Below, piece by piece: positions 25,514-35,571 of a DNA stretch of 64,000 nucleotides. The translations under genes were made by a program, and so were the position numbers. Every line of letters starts with the position of its first letter. Positions within the stretch are counted from its first letter, which is position 1. The stretch spans positions 6,473,501 to 6,537,500 of the forward strand of contig OW285190.1 in NCBI GenBank assembly GCA_935421135.1. Direction: 5' to 3'. The stretch comes from Bugulina stolonifera (Eukaryota > Bryozoa > Gymnolaemata > Cheilostomatida > Bugulidae). The notes under the pieces are model-generated. The model searched no databases. It saw only the letters and a program-made list of their open reading frames with translations, and had not been told where the DNA came from.

Positions 25514-25814
25514 TGTTATGGATTGTACTGTTCATTCAACTGTCATTCCATAAACCTTTTCTGGGTCGTCTAGACACTTGCAGATCTAACTTTTACTTTA
25601 TTAACACTTCAACTTCTCTTCCACTTTCTCTCTACTTACTCTACTCTTTCTCTTCTCTTTATATAAAAATCCCTTATATATAAGTATCTAAAATAGCTGC
25701 ATGCAGCTAGAGCTACATGTAGCTAACTCCTATTATATAGGTAAAAAAGCAACAGCTTCCCTAGCCTTACAATTACAATACCAGCTTGCAAAAACACTTC
25801 TAGAATCTACCACA
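25514..25814 (-). repeat. 3' LTR of the non-coding element
   Basis: Direct partner of 27,107-27,396, with shared 'cattccataaaccttttc', 'agctgcatgcagctag' and 'caaaaacacttctagaat'. It is about 11 bp longer, from a few small indels. It contains a TTTATATAAAA-type TATA-like stretch. Confidence 0.9.
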
Positions 25815-26059
25815 TTCTCCCCTCCTAGATGAGGTGTGGGTATTACCTACACCTACATCTATAAACACAATGGATAACCTGATCATAAAAAGTAGAAGAA
25901 AGTTTTAGTATATGTCCATTAGTTTTAAAACTTAGTTTCTATACAATTGTCTTGTCTGGTCTTTAGCATCAGCGGTAGCAGATACAAAGATATTCCTTTG
26001 CCTCCTCAATATTATGGACATCACACTTGTGCTCACTCCGATGTTAGTAGTACACGTCC

Positions 26060-26625
26060 CACAAATAGAAGGTTAGAGGCTCCTATAGGTTGCATTATAC
26101 CATTCTACAGTAGACACTGGATACACCATCTGAATATCACACCAGTGCTCTCTTCAATGCAAGCAGTATCAGTCCAACCAAGTAGAGGTTTAGAGGCTCC
26201 TATAGGTTGCATTAAACCATGTTAAGCTACAGTAGACCTTGGATATGCCAGCTGAACATCAATATATAGTAGGCAACAGACAAGTACTCCTTAGTTAGAA
26301 ATCTTCGTTTTTATACCATTGTCCTGTTTTGTCTTTAGCACCATTAGTAGATACAAGTAATTCTCGTGTCTCCTCAATCTGTTTCAACATCACACCTGTG
26401 CTCATTTCGATGTTAGTAGTATACGTCCCACAAATAGAAGGTTAGAGGCTCCTATAGGTTGCATTATACCATTCTACAGTAGACACTGGATACACCATCT
26501 GAACATCACACCTGTGCTCACTTCAATGTTAGTAGCATCGATTCCACAAATAGAAGGTTAGAGGCTCCTATAGGTTGCATTATACCATTCTACCGTAGAT
26601 TCTGGATACACCATCTGAACGACGA
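26060..26625. repeat. About 116-120-bp internal tandem repeats
   Basis: Four occurrences of 'ggctcctataggttgcatta' (about 26,082, 26,191, 26,449 and 26,569), each followed by a 'ccattctac-gtag'-like piece and a 'ggata-gcca/acacc' piece. Two pairs of neighbouring units are separated by about 250 bp. Confidence 0.8.
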
Positions 26626-26719
26626 GATATAACAGGCACCAACAAACAGTACTCATGAAATTAAAATGATTACAAAAACTAAAATAAATACATAACACAA
26701 TAATTTCTATCCAATTGTC

Positions 26720-27060
26720 ATTAGAGAGAAAGTATCCTCCAGCTTCCTGGTTCGCTACTCCTAGGTGTAGATCCTGATGAGCTATACACAGCTTGATAGG
26801 CTATGGCATAAACACCATGCTCACGCTGGACTCTTACAAGATAGTCTACCCTATCCATCTAAGCATGACTTTCCATACGAGTTGTAAGTGTTAGAGAGAA
26901 AGTATCCTCCAGCTTCCTGGCTCACTACTCCTAGGTGTAGATCCTGATGAGCTATACACAGCTTGATAGGCTATGGCATAAACACCATGCTCACGCTGGA
27001 CTCTTACAAGATAGTCTACCCTATCCATCTAAGCATGACTGTCCTAGTCAGTCGGAAGTG
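26720..27060. repeat. 170-bp tandem duplication
   Basis: Two almost identical units starting 'gttagagagaaagtatcctc' at about 26,722 and 26,892, differing at a few bases. They directly precede the primer-binding site of the element. Confidence 0.9.
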
Positions 27061-27106
27061 TTGAGCAGTTAGAGTGTTTAGACCGGAATCCCACTGCTGC
27101 CACCAA

Positions 27107-27396
27107 TGTTATGGATTTTTCATTCAACTGTCATTCCATAAACCTTTTCTGGGTTGTCTAGACACTTGCAGATCTAACTTTTATTAACACTTCAACTTCT
27201 CTTCCACTTTCTCTCTACTTAGCCTACTCTTCCCTTTTTTTTATATAAAAATCCCTTATATATAAGTATCTAAAATAGCTGCATGCAGCTAGAGCTACAT
27301 GTAGCTAACTCCTATTATATAGGTAAAAAAGCAACAGCTTCCCTAGCCTTACAATTACAATACCAGCTTGCAAAAACACTTCTAGAATCTACCACA
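27107..27396 (-). repeat. 5' LTR of the non-coding element
   Basis: See 25,514-25,814. Next to it, on the internal side, lies the tRNA-complementary primer-binding site at about 27,087-27,105. Confidence 0.9.
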
Positions 27397-27418
27397 GTAT
27401 AATAGTAAACACAGTAAG

Positions 27419-27617
27419 TGTCAAGTCATGATATAATATAATATGGATAGCTTTAACAACACGTCTAGACTCACCAGTAGTATGGATCGAAGTGCCTTGT
27501 GTTCGCTCCTGTATTCTATGCCTCAGTCTCGTATCTCGATCCTATTGGCTAGCGCTTGTCTCTGTATCTAATAGGCGGCTTCGTCATATGCGTTGACCTC
27601 TAGACTATAATCCCACA
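27419..27617 (-). repeat. 3' LTR of the Gypsy element
   Basis: 199 bp. It carries 15 bases near its end (catatgcgttgacct) that are absent in the 5' LTR. A polypurine tract (minus strand GAAGAAAAGGGCA) lies at 27,618-27,630, directly inside. Confidence 0.95.
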
Positions 27618-27961
27618 TGCCCTTTTCTTCGAAGAGCCTCCTCCTTGATTTCTGGTAATCCCTTCTCCAATAGTCTAGATTCCTACAACACTTATCATGT
27701 GTTATGTAACATGCTCTCCTCCTTGGAAGTCTCATGTCTAGATCATAAACAAGCAAATTTTTTATAGCGCTCTACATGCTCCCTTTTTTTTTTTTTCCAC
27801 AAGCTTTATATAAGTACAAGCTATTTTCAACTACTATTGTCTACGAGGCATGAATTACAGTGTCAATGTGTACAGTATATATATAATAAGTTGGACTCAC
27901 CTCGTTCTAGTTCTCTAATACTTTACCTAGTCTTCTAGTAACTTACTCACATGTTCAGGGT

Positions 27962-29018
27962 TTAGTCTACCTCTGGATCTGGACTTCGTCTACCTGGCAT
28001 CTCGGCCGCTGGTGTGCTATCACCCTTCGGACTCTCAGTCGTTCTAGTACCTGAAAGCCCTAAACTAGTATTTCTAGCTACCTCCGAGTAGAGGGGCCCA
28101 TGAAAAGCAACAATCTGAGACTCTGCGCCTTCAGACTTTACTTCCATACCCACACTGACTCGTTCACTAGAGCTCTGGTTTACTTGTATACTAGATTCTA
28201 CCGGAGTCACAGACTCCCCCTCTCCACCTGACGCCTCCATACCTACCATAGAGGTGGAAGCCACTGACAGCGGTGGTGCCACCACGGGACCAGCCGAGGT
28301 ACCTGTCGAGATCTTAGACCTCTTGCTGATAAAGTTAGCCCTTGCGAGCTCTAGCTGTTGAATAGCTTCTCTCATGGCCTCTCCTCCTTCATACTCGACC
28401 TTTAGGGCCTCTCTCTCTCTCTCTCTCGAGCTCCATGCGTTCTCTGGCATGCCTTCTCTCCATTTCTTGTTGTCTATCTGCCAATACTTCCATCCTAGAA
28501 TCAAAAACAGAAGCAGAGAGAAACTCGGTAGATTTGACCGTGTCTAGAAAACTGGATACCTCACCTACAACTGTGCGCTTCCCTGGAACTCTAGCGCTCT
28601 TACTGGGAGGGGCAGGTGTCTCCTCCTCCACTCGAGCTCTCTTGGTTGCTATAAAATCTTTACCACCATACGGGCAATCTGCTGTATCGTGATCTCCTCC
28701 TGTTTTTGCACACCAGGTACAAACTTTCTTTGGACAGATGGCTACCCAATGGCCTTTATCTCCACATTTGTGGCAAACATTACCAGGGCAATCACGTGCT
28801 GAATGGTCACGTAAGCATCCACAAATAAGGCATTTCATATTACCTGGTTTACCATAGATTTTTCTACTTCTACCTGACCTGATTTCTGGTGGGACTCCAC
28901 TGTCTCCATCCTCCTTGCTTGCACTCTCGGTCATGTCTGCTCTAGCTCTCCTCCTTCTCCTTCTTCCCTCTACCACCTGCCACGTTCCTTCCTCTCCACT
29001 GCTCCCTCCGCTTGGCAT
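27962..29018 (-). pseudogene. Gypsy ORF3: zinc-knuckle and coiled-coil protein, frameshifted
   Basis: Downstream of pol on the element strand. The first part (29,018-28,389 frame) is basic and has three CCHC-type knuckles: C-x2-C-x5-H-x4-C, C-x2-C-x4-H-x4-C (CHKCGDKGHWVAIC) and C-x2-C-x6-H-x4-C. An R/E-rich helix follows (MERRHARERMELERE). The frame then moves at a (CT)n tract (about 28,411-28,427), and the second part (28,504-27,962 frame) continues the helix (EALKVEYEGGEAMREAIQQL) and ends in a Ser/Pro-rich tail. Together they cover about 350 codons. The knuckles suggest nucleic-acid binding like a nucleocapsid. There is no signal peptide or membrane segment, so it is not an envelope. Its function is unknown. 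Confidence 0.75.
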
Positions 29019-29071
29019 TGTTAATGTTGAATGATTTGAATGATCTGAGTAGTCTGAATATTCTACAACAG

Positions 29072-29503
29072 TTAGTAATATGACATGTCCTGCTTGCTTG
29101 GTCGCTTGCTAACCCTTCCTGATCTAGTTACATACTCCTTGGACCTGGTTTTTCCAGACACAGAGGCGTTGGGGTTATCAGCTTGACACTCAGTTGCCGT
29201 GCCTTCATTTGGCTTGGCGGCCTCTCTAGTGTCCTGTATAATCTGGCTCTCTATAACCGTTTGTTCGGTCGACTGGGGTTCACTAAGATCATTAATGGTG
29301 GTATTACTAGCAGCCTTATTACTAGTGGTGTTAGTCTTAGCAGCATTATCATTAGAAGCATTGTCACTAGCAGTTGTTAAGGGTATTGAAGGCTCATCCA
29401 AGGGTATATGGTCTACCTCAGATAAGTCTTCCGTTTCTTCACCCCGAGACTCACCTAGCTGGAGTTCCGGATTAGAGGGTGATGGTAAAACATCACTCCC
29501 CAC
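29072..29503 (-). pseudogene. Gypsy pol C-terminal tail, out of frame
   Basis: An open frame of 143 codons in a different frame from pol: acidic, Ser/Thr/Asn-rich, ending with YVTRSGRVSKRPSKQD. R-S-G-R-x-x-K-P endings are typical of Gypsy integrase C-termini. The overlap with the preceding frame at 29,455-29,503 places a single frameshift there. It is therefore read as the displaced end of pol, not as an independent gene. Confidence 0.6.
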
Positions 29504-29841
29504 CCTGTCTCCGACCTGTATAACAGATACAAGTGTTTATGGTTGCGCCTAAGTTCTCTGGAATTCACTCTAACCCAAAAACTATCGGGGTATGTATCCT
29601 GTCTAAAGACAATACCTTCTCTACCTATATCACTGGGAGCTTTAACCCACACTTTGTCCCCGATTTTCAAATCCGGTAACCTACTTGCTCTATGTTTCCT
29701 ATCCCATTTGGCATTGGATTTACTTTTGTTATTCAACTCGATCTCTTCAAATTCGCTGTAATCAACTGGATCACCATGAGGGCACCCCAAGGGGGTTTCT
29801 ATGGGGCGTCCAAACAAGAGTTCTGCAGGTGAAAACCCTGA
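29455..29841 (-). pseudogene. Gypsy integrase C-terminal part, after an amber codon
   Basis: Same frame as pol, directly following the TAG at 29,844-29,842. It contains ELLFGRPIETPLG and the chromatin/nucleic-acid binding part LKIGDKVWVKAP with downstream RRNHKHLYLLYR, as expected for the integrase C-terminal domain. The TAG falls inside the conserved 'YRATPL-x-SGFSPAELLFGR' stretch, so it is a nonsense mutation and not the natural end. Confidence 0.75.
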
Positions 29842-32385
29842 CTATAACGGAGTAGCTCGATATGCTAACAGAGCCTCTGCCTTGTTTTCTGAGCTGAGCC
29901 ACAACCTTTTAACAATCCCTACGGCTCGTTCCGCGAGACCGTTCGATTGCGGATACCTAGGGCTACTCGTGGCGTGAGCAAATCCCCAACTATCCGCAAA
30001 GGACCGGAACTCCACGCAAGCAAAACAGCTACCATTATCGCTCCTAAGTTTCTTAAGAGTTCCCAGTCGTGAAAATATAGATTTCAACTCACTAATAACA
30101 TTGCTCGCTGTTTGCGAGTTCAGGAATGCAGTTTCTATCCATTTAGAATAGTAATCAATCACAATCAGATATAACTTTCCCTCAAACATAAATACATCAG
30201 TACCAAGTTCTACCCATGGTGCTGTAGGTAAGGTTATACCCACAGTAGGTTGGTGTTTTATGGCACTATTCTTTATACAAGTTTCACACGTAGAAATGTA
30301 GTTGTTAATATCACTACTAACACTGGGCCACCAAAATAATTGTCTCGCTCTTCTCTGGCATTTGACTATGCCCTGGTGACCTACATGGCACCTTTCTAAA
30401 TAAACTTGTCGTAATACTTTTGGAACATATAACCGTGAGTTACATAAAATCAACCCTCCATATTCGGTCAAACTATCACGGCAGCTATAGAGCCGTCGTA
30501 ATTCCCCATGTAGCGATGTACCATTTCTCGGCCATCCGTTACGCATATATAATATACAGCTACTAGCAATTTCATCTATTTTGATTGCATCTAGTAACTC
30601 TTGTTCTCTGACACTGCCTAAAAGCTTCTCTTCTACGATACTCGCTATGTAGCGTTCCACTAGAGCGCAATTATAAATAGCTTCATCAGTAATCCCTTCT
30701 GTGCAAGGCCTACTTAATGCATTGGCTAAGTACATTTCTCTACCTGGAGTATGAAATATTCTGTATTCAAATCTCATTAGCCTTAGCTTAAATCTCTGTA
30801 CCCTCAAAGGTAAATGATACAAATCTTTTTCCCCTAGGAGTGAGACTAATGGCTTATGATCTGTCTCAATCTCAAACTGTCTCCCCATTAAATAGAAATC
30901 AAATTTCTCGCATGCCCATGTTATAGCTAAAGATTCTTTCTCGATCATCGCATACCTTTTTTCCGCTTCTGTCATTTTGCGAGAAGCATACTCTACTGGT
31001 TGCCAGTCTCCCCTGTCAGTGTTTTGCAACAACACCGCTCCTATCGCTGATTTACTGGCATCTGCTGAAACCCTATGATTTTTATTCAAGTCAAAAGAAC
31101 ACAATACTGGTGTGCTTGACAGCTCTTGTTTTATATTATTAAAAGAGTTCTGCTGATCAATACCCCAATACCACGGACTTTTTCCTCCTATCACATCGTA
31201 AATGGGAACACTCAATTCAGCGAGCTTTTTACTAAATTTACCTAGGTAGTTAACTACTCCCATAAACCTGCGTGCCTCCTTTTTGTTATTAGGAGGTAAC
31301 ATCTCTGAAATAGCTTTAACTTTTTCTGGGTCTGGCTTAATGCCTTCTCCACTGACTACGTGTCCTAGAAATTTTACTGACGAGCATCCAAACTCGCACT
31401 TGCTCTTTTTTAGGGTTACTCCCGCACTTTGAATTCTACTCAACACTTTTTTTAATCTGGACCAATGTTGGTTGGCGTCTTTACCATAGACTAGGACATC
31501 GTCCATCAAACATACTACGCCGTCTAAGCCATGAAGAATTTTTTCCATGGCTCTCTGATAGAACTCAGGTGCAGAGCTAATTCCAAATGGCATTCTCTTA
31601 AAGCAAAACCTACCCCAAGGTGAAATAAAGGTAGTGAGCAGTTTGCACTTCTCATCCAATTTTACTTGCCAAAATCCGCTGTTTGCATCCAATTGGGAAA
31701 ATATTTTTCCTTCAGATAAACTAGACAACATATCACTAACCCTGGGAAGAGGATAATTTTCCCTTCTAACTCCCTTGTTTAATCTAGTTAAATCTACACA
31801 CATTCTAATTGCTCCATTTGGTTTAGGGGCAATGGTTAAGCCTGAACACCATTCTGTTGGTTGTTCCACCGGTTCAATTACCCCCATCTCTAACATTTTA
31901 TCTATTTCAGCCTTTGCTTTTTCTCTAAGACCTGCTGCTATTACCCTAGGTCTCGTTAGATGGTAGGGTTCTACATCCTTTTTCAATTTGACTGAAAATA
32001 TCCCAGGCAAAACTCCTAGTCCTTTGAAAAGCTCAGGAAACTTCACAAAGGGATCAAAAGCTTTGGCACACACCGATTCTACTATAGCTAACAAGTTAAG
32101 CTTTCTAATTTCTGAAATACCTAGTAGGTTTCTGTTAGCGCCCTTGACTACTGATATGCAAGTTGAGATAGATTTAAACCTATTCTTGATCTCTACATTC
32201 GCTTCTCCTAGGACTGACAACTTATGACCTCCAGCCCCCATCAAAATTTTAAACTGGGGCTGTAATTTCATACCAATATCCCTAGAAGAGTTATCTGTAA
32301 GGACTGTTACCTCGGCGCCCGTATCTAGTGTAAATCTTACATTATGACCATTTACTTTTAAGATAGCTCTATATTCCCCGCCTAG
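29842..32385 (-). CDS. Gypsy pol: protease, reverse transcriptase, RNase H, integrase (truncated)
   Basis: It follows gag in the same frame after UGA (32,388-32,386), so it would be made by stop-codon readthrough. Protease: D-T-G-A at about 32,325-32,314. In the frame counted from the Met at 32,271, RT has DLTRLNKGVR (~160), SQLDANSGFWQ (~193), and catalytic L-M-D-D at 255-258. RNase H has D404-A-S-K and TDHKPL (~470). Integrase has an H-x2-H (629, 632) and C-x2-C (662, 665) zinc site and D692, D745, E781 (D,D35E spacing). It ends early at TAG 29,844-29,842. The catalytic residues are all present. It acts in reverse transcription and integration of the element. Confidence 0.95.
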   Translation of the reverse strand, partial: LGGEYRAILKVNGHNVRFTLDTGAEVTVLTDNSSRDIGMKLQPQFKILMGAGGHKLSVLGEANVEIKNRFKSISTCISVVKGANRNLLGISEIRKLNLLAIVESVCAKAFDPFVKFPELFKGLGVLPGIFSVKLKKDVEPYHLTRPRVIAAGLREKAKAEIDKMLEMGVIEPVEQPTEWCSGLTIAPKPNGAIRMCVDLTRLNKGVRRENYPLPRVSDMLSSLSEGKIFSQLDANSGFWQVKLDEKCKLLTTFISPWGRFCFKRMPFGISSAPEFYQRAMEKILHGLDGVVCLMDDVLVYGKDANQHWSRLKKVLSRIQSAGVTLKKSKCEFGCSSVKFLGHVVSGEGIKPDPEKVKAISEMLPPNNKKEARRFMGVVNYLGKFSKKLAELSVPIYDVIGGKSPWYWGIDQQNSFNNIKQELSSTPVLCSFDLNKNHRVSADASKSAIGAVLLQNTDRGDWQPVEYASRKMTEAEKRYAMIEKESLAITWACEKFDFYLMGRQFEIETDHKPLVSLLGEKDLYHLPLRVQRFKLRLMRFEYRIFHTPGREMYLANALSRPCTEGITDEAIYNCALVERYIASIVEEKLLGSVREQELLDAIKIDEIASSCILYMRNGWPRNGTSLHGELRRLYSCRDSLTEYGGLILCNSRLYVPKVLRQVYLERCHVGHQGIVKCQRRARQLFWWPSVSSDINNYISTCETCIKNSAIKHQPTVGITLPTAPWVELGTDVFMFEGKLYLIVIDYYSKWIETAFLNSQTASNVISELKSIFSRLGTLKKLRSDNGSCFACVEFRSFADSWGFAHATSSPRYPQSNGLAERAVGIVKRLWLSSENKAEALLAYRATPL

Positions 32386-33555
32386 TCATTCATCACTATC
32401 ACTAGAACTGTGTTCCTTAACATGTCTCACGAATTTTACTCTTCGACTAGGACTTCTACTCTCCTCTCGAAGGTATTCTTCCCGGTGAGGAGTAGACCTT
32501 CTTTTATTTCTCTCTCTTGGACTCCTACTCTGTCTCCGATAGTAAGACCTACCATTGTTTTCAGGACTACTGCTATAATTCCTCGGCCAAGGCTTGGGTT
32601 CCGTCCTACAATCTCTAGCCTGATGGCCTTTCCCCTTGCATTTAAAGCAAATAATCCTAGGGCAAAACCTCGCAACATGGTTTTTCTCGTTGCATTCATA
32701 ACATCTCCCCTGGTCCTTCCTATCTGGAGTAATACTACGCCTGTAACTATTTCTAGAGTTAGACCTAGACCTATGTCTATTCCTCCTGTCATTATTTCTA
32801 CTATCTCTATACTCCCTAGGGCTTCTTTCTACCCTATTTATTCTTTTAGCGTAAGCACTACTCTCTACTTTAACTTCCCCCACTGGTTCAGTTTTAATGG
32901 TCAAAGAACTCAAGTCACTATTTAGCTTTGTCACCGACTCCTGTGCAGAAGATCGTGACTTCATAATAGTCTTTAGTTTATCCCAAGTCAAATCTTCCCT
33001 AGCTATAAGCTCTCTACACAAGTTATGATCTCTCAAACCTGTAACTGCTAGTACCAGAGCTAATTCCTTACGAGCCGTTTGTAAGGGTACTTTAGCGGCT
33101 TCAATTTCAGCATTAAAAAATTCTAAACTTCTACTTAAACGTTCGACCCTGTTTAAATAATCCCTAGGATCTTCACTAGCACACTGTTGCACTTTCACAA
33201 AACTTTGGGTTCTAACATACAAACTATCTTCTCTCTTATAGTGGTTAACCAAAACCTCCAAAGCTTCATCATACGTAGTATTGACCCCTTCTAACTCCAA
33301 ACCTGTGGACAGTAATGTCTCTCTACCCTCCGAGCCAATAGATTTCAATAATGCCAATAATTTACCTTCATCAGTGAATTTTGGAACCAAAGTTTCAACA
33401 CCATGTTCATCTGTAACTTTATTTTTACCCATTTCAAAGCTTTTCATTCTAATACATATTTTAAATTCTGTGAGCCATCTGTTCCATGACCCTGAAACAT
33501 CTTGTGGATCAATGCGAAGCTCAGGAAATCCCGAATAACTAAACCCAGTCGCCAT
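32386..33555 (-). CDS. Gypsy gag, capsid/nucleocapsid protein
   Basis: 389 residues from ATG 33,555 (a TTG further upstream is not needed) to UGA 32,388-32,386. The N-terminal two thirds is the helical retrotransposon Gag region (SGSWNRWLTEFKICIRMK, DPRDYLNRVERL...). Then comes an Arg/Ser-rich stretch and two zinc knuckles (CYECNEKNHVARFC and CFKCKGKGHQARDC), and a basic, Ser-rich end. It packages the element's RNA in cytoplasmic particles. The stop is followed by CUA-G, a known leaky context, and the frame continues into pol. Confidence 0.95.
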   Translation of the reverse strand: MATGFSYSGFPELRIDPQDVSGSWNRWLTEFKICIRMKSFEMGKNKVTDEHGVETLVPKFTDEGKLLALLKSIGSEGRETLLSTGLELEGVNTTYDEALEVLVNHYKREDSLYVRTQSFVKVQQCASEDPRDYLNRVERLSRSLEFFNAEIEAAKVPLQTARKELALVLAVTGLRDHNLCRELIAREDLTWDKLKTIMKSRSSAQESVTKLNSDLSSLTIKTEPVGEVKVESSAYAKRINRVERSPREYRDSRNNDRRNRHRSRSNSRNSYRRSITPDRKDQGRCYECNEKNHVARFCPRIICFKCKGKGHQARDCRTEPKPWPRNYSSSPENNGRSYYRRQSRSPRERNKRRSTPHREEYLREESRSPSRRVKFVRHVKEHSSSDSDE

Positions 33556-33832
33556 CGTTTGCAATTTATTTTAATTTTAAAGTATCTCCTTGTTTTCTCT
33601 CTTTTAATAAATAAATAAGTTAGTATAAGTATACAACCTCACTCCTCTTCTCTCTCCTCTATAATGATAATCTCTCTGAAACTCACTGTTCCCAATAACT
33701 ATTAATAATAACAATAAATAATGAAAATCTCTCTCTCTGTCCTCTCCTCTCTCTCCTCCTCTGTTGATCGCCTCTCTCCTCGAAAAAGTCTATCCAGTAG
33801 AACAGTATATCTATAACTTGAAAACACAGCTA

Positions 33833-33849
33833 CCCCACCCGTGGTACCA
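33833..33849 (-). other. Primer-binding site of the Gypsy element
   Basis: On the minus strand TGGTACCACGGGTGGGG directly follows the 5' LTR with no spacer. The leading TGG pairs with a tRNA CCA end. I do not assign the tRNA. Confidence 0.8.
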
Positions 33850-34033
33850 TGTCAAGTCAAGATATAATATAATATGGATAGCTTTAACAACACGTCTAGA
33901 CTCACCAGTAGTATGAATCGAAGTGCCTTGTGTTCGCTCCTGTATTCTATGCCTCAGTCTCGTATCTCGACCCTATTGGCTAGCGCTTGTCTCTGTATCC
34001 AATAGGCGGCTTCGTCTAGACTATAATCCCACA
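33850..34033 (-). repeat. 5' LTR of the Gypsy element
   Basis: 184 bp, partner of 27,419-27,617. The untranslated leader between it and gag (33,556-33,832) is GA-rich on the element strand, with long CT runs on the plus strand. Confidence 0.95.
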
Positions 34034-34038
34034 GTAAG

Positions 34039-34900
34039 TGACTCGCTAACCAAAGACAAGTAAGTAAGTTAGCGAGCTAGCGAGTGCTAATAATATGATG
34101 TCCATTCTTTTTATACTTTTTGTGATACTCTATTACAATATAAAGCCTTTCCTATTGGCTAAAATATTCATATACAATAGCTATATCAATCAGTCATAGG
34201 GAGCTCGGTTGTCTATTTAATTTCTATTGGCTAGCTAAGAAAACACTGAAGGATATTAGATAATTGTTACTGTTAGTTCTGGCTTATCTGTATGGGCTAT
34301 AATATAATGTAGGGGCGTGACTTGTGGTATATTATTCTGTAGTTATAGTCCTTTTTAACTCTCGTTGTACTGGTAGTTGAAGAGTGTGGCTTCTTGATAG
34401 TAACGTGTAGGAGTTGTTTCCACTTTTGAGGAGATAACTTCTGTTCTATAATGTTCATTCTTTTGGTTCGGAGTTGTCTGTTCTGGAGTGCTACTTTGGA
34501 GTTGTTCTATCCTGTAAGATAATGTTTATGAAGCTATGTTTGTCATTCTTTACACTTGTGCCAATGTTTTATTATTATGCATGAATCTTATACAATGCTC
34601 GACATTACAGTTATTATCTTATTATCATTGTTATCAACTACTGCATGCATGATGTGTATTGTACTATTATTAGCCAACCAGGCCCTTGCATTTATTCTGT
34701 AGTCAATTATACTACAGTGTGCAATTACTTCCATGCCTGGTTATTGTTCTAACTCTTTTTACCTGCATATATTTGGGGCTGATGTCACAGAACATGACCA
34801 TATTTAGATATTACCTGTTTTACCTTATTATAATGTAAGCACTTTTAGTGCAAGGCCGACCTTTTTGAGGGCCGAAGTATAAAATCTTTAAAGCATAGTC
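34039..34900. other. No supported gene; right flank of the Gypsy element
   Basis: It continues the sequence interrupted at 27,418 by the Gypsy insertion. A small inverted repeat (actcgctaac ... gttagcgag) lies at about 34,039-34,082. No exon is recognised. Confidence 0.4.
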
Positions 34901-34969
34901 CATTCAGCATAGAATGGTTTAATTTCTGTTACATACATGGACGTGTATATATACGACATTTAATAAAAG

Positions 34970-35253
34970 ACAATATTGTTTAATTTAAACCTGGCTTCAA
35001 CATTCATCCACCATAGAAATGATGACCATTAAAAGTTTATGAAATCACACTGGCTTTGCTTAGCTTAAAGGCTAACTCAAAGGGGTTGCTGCTTGGGCAC
35101 AGCTTTATTAACAAAGTGACTTGTCTGTGCAGAAGTAGACACTCTAGAAAGATAATTGAACTACATGTTGTATACTTGGAGTATCATATAATATCTACAT
35201 GTACATGTTGTGAGCTGATGAACAACTATTGGGTTGGTGAGATTTAAGCACTG
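34970..35253 (+). promoter_or_regulatory. ZNF-C conserved promoter and 5'UTR exon
   Basis: Close copy of 14,760-15,027 upstream of ZNF-A (ggcttcaac, 'ggggttgctgcttgggcaca'). It ends at donor GCACTG|GTAAGT (35,253/35,254); the acceptor is at 35,544-35,545 ('atcattgtag'). Confidence 0.6.
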
Positions 35254-35571
35254 GTAAGTTAACACATGTAATTCCATGGTGCATAGATGCTTCTGATAAA
35301 TTCTTTGAATGGTGGTAGATGTTCTCCCAGTGTTTAAGTTGATCATATTAATTCTGCTGATGGCTGTTTTGCTGCTCTCTGGATGACAGTCATTGGGATA
35401 GCGTTACTGCATCTATTCACATTAACTTTTCTGCTCATGCATGTACATGTACATGCATCTATGTTAAGGAGATATACACATAATATTGCTTGTGGCAATT
35501 GCATGTAAATTAGTAATATAATAGTTGTCAATGTAATCATTGTAGAAAGGTGCTCATCATATTATAGAAAC

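Larger units (their letters stand above)
25514..27396 (-). mobile_element. Non-coding LTR retrotransposon (TRIM/LARD-like)
   Basis: Two direct LTRs (25,514-25,814 and 27,107-27,396) begin TGTTATGG and end CTACCACA and are flanked by GTAT on both sides (25,510-25,513 and 27,397-27,400). A purine tract (minus strand AGGAGGGGAGAA) touches the left LTR. The complement of a tRNA 3' end (GGAATCCCACTGCTGCCACCA region, 27,085-27,105) lies one base from the right LTR. The element is therefore oriented on the minus strand. The 1.3-kb interior has no gag or pol, only two tandem-repeat families. It must have been mobilised by proteins from another element. Confidence 0.85.
27419..34033 (-). mobile_element. 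Ty3/Gypsy LTR retrotransposon, 6.6 kb, with third ORF
   Basis: LTRs at 27,419-27,617 and 33,850-34,033 begin TGTCAAGTCA and end ATCCCACA. They are flanked by the 5-bp duplication GTAAG (27,414-27,418 and 34,034-34,038). I count four substitutions between the LTRs plus a 15-bp indel, so the insertion is fairly young. Minus-strand order: PBS, gag, UGA, protease, RT, RNase H, integrase, additional zinc-knuckle ORF, polypurine tract. Pol has an amber codon and a frameshift near its end and the third ORF a shift in a GA tract, so this copy is unlikely to be autonomous. Confidence 0.95.

Noticed and set aside
28435..29552. Plus-strand open frames of 85-117 codons
   Set aside because: Antisense shadows of the Gypsy ORF3 and pol tail; no codon or domain signature.
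32410..32925. 171-codon plus-strand frame
   Set aside because: Antisense to gag and its zinc knuckles; composition follows the complement of Arg/Ser codons.
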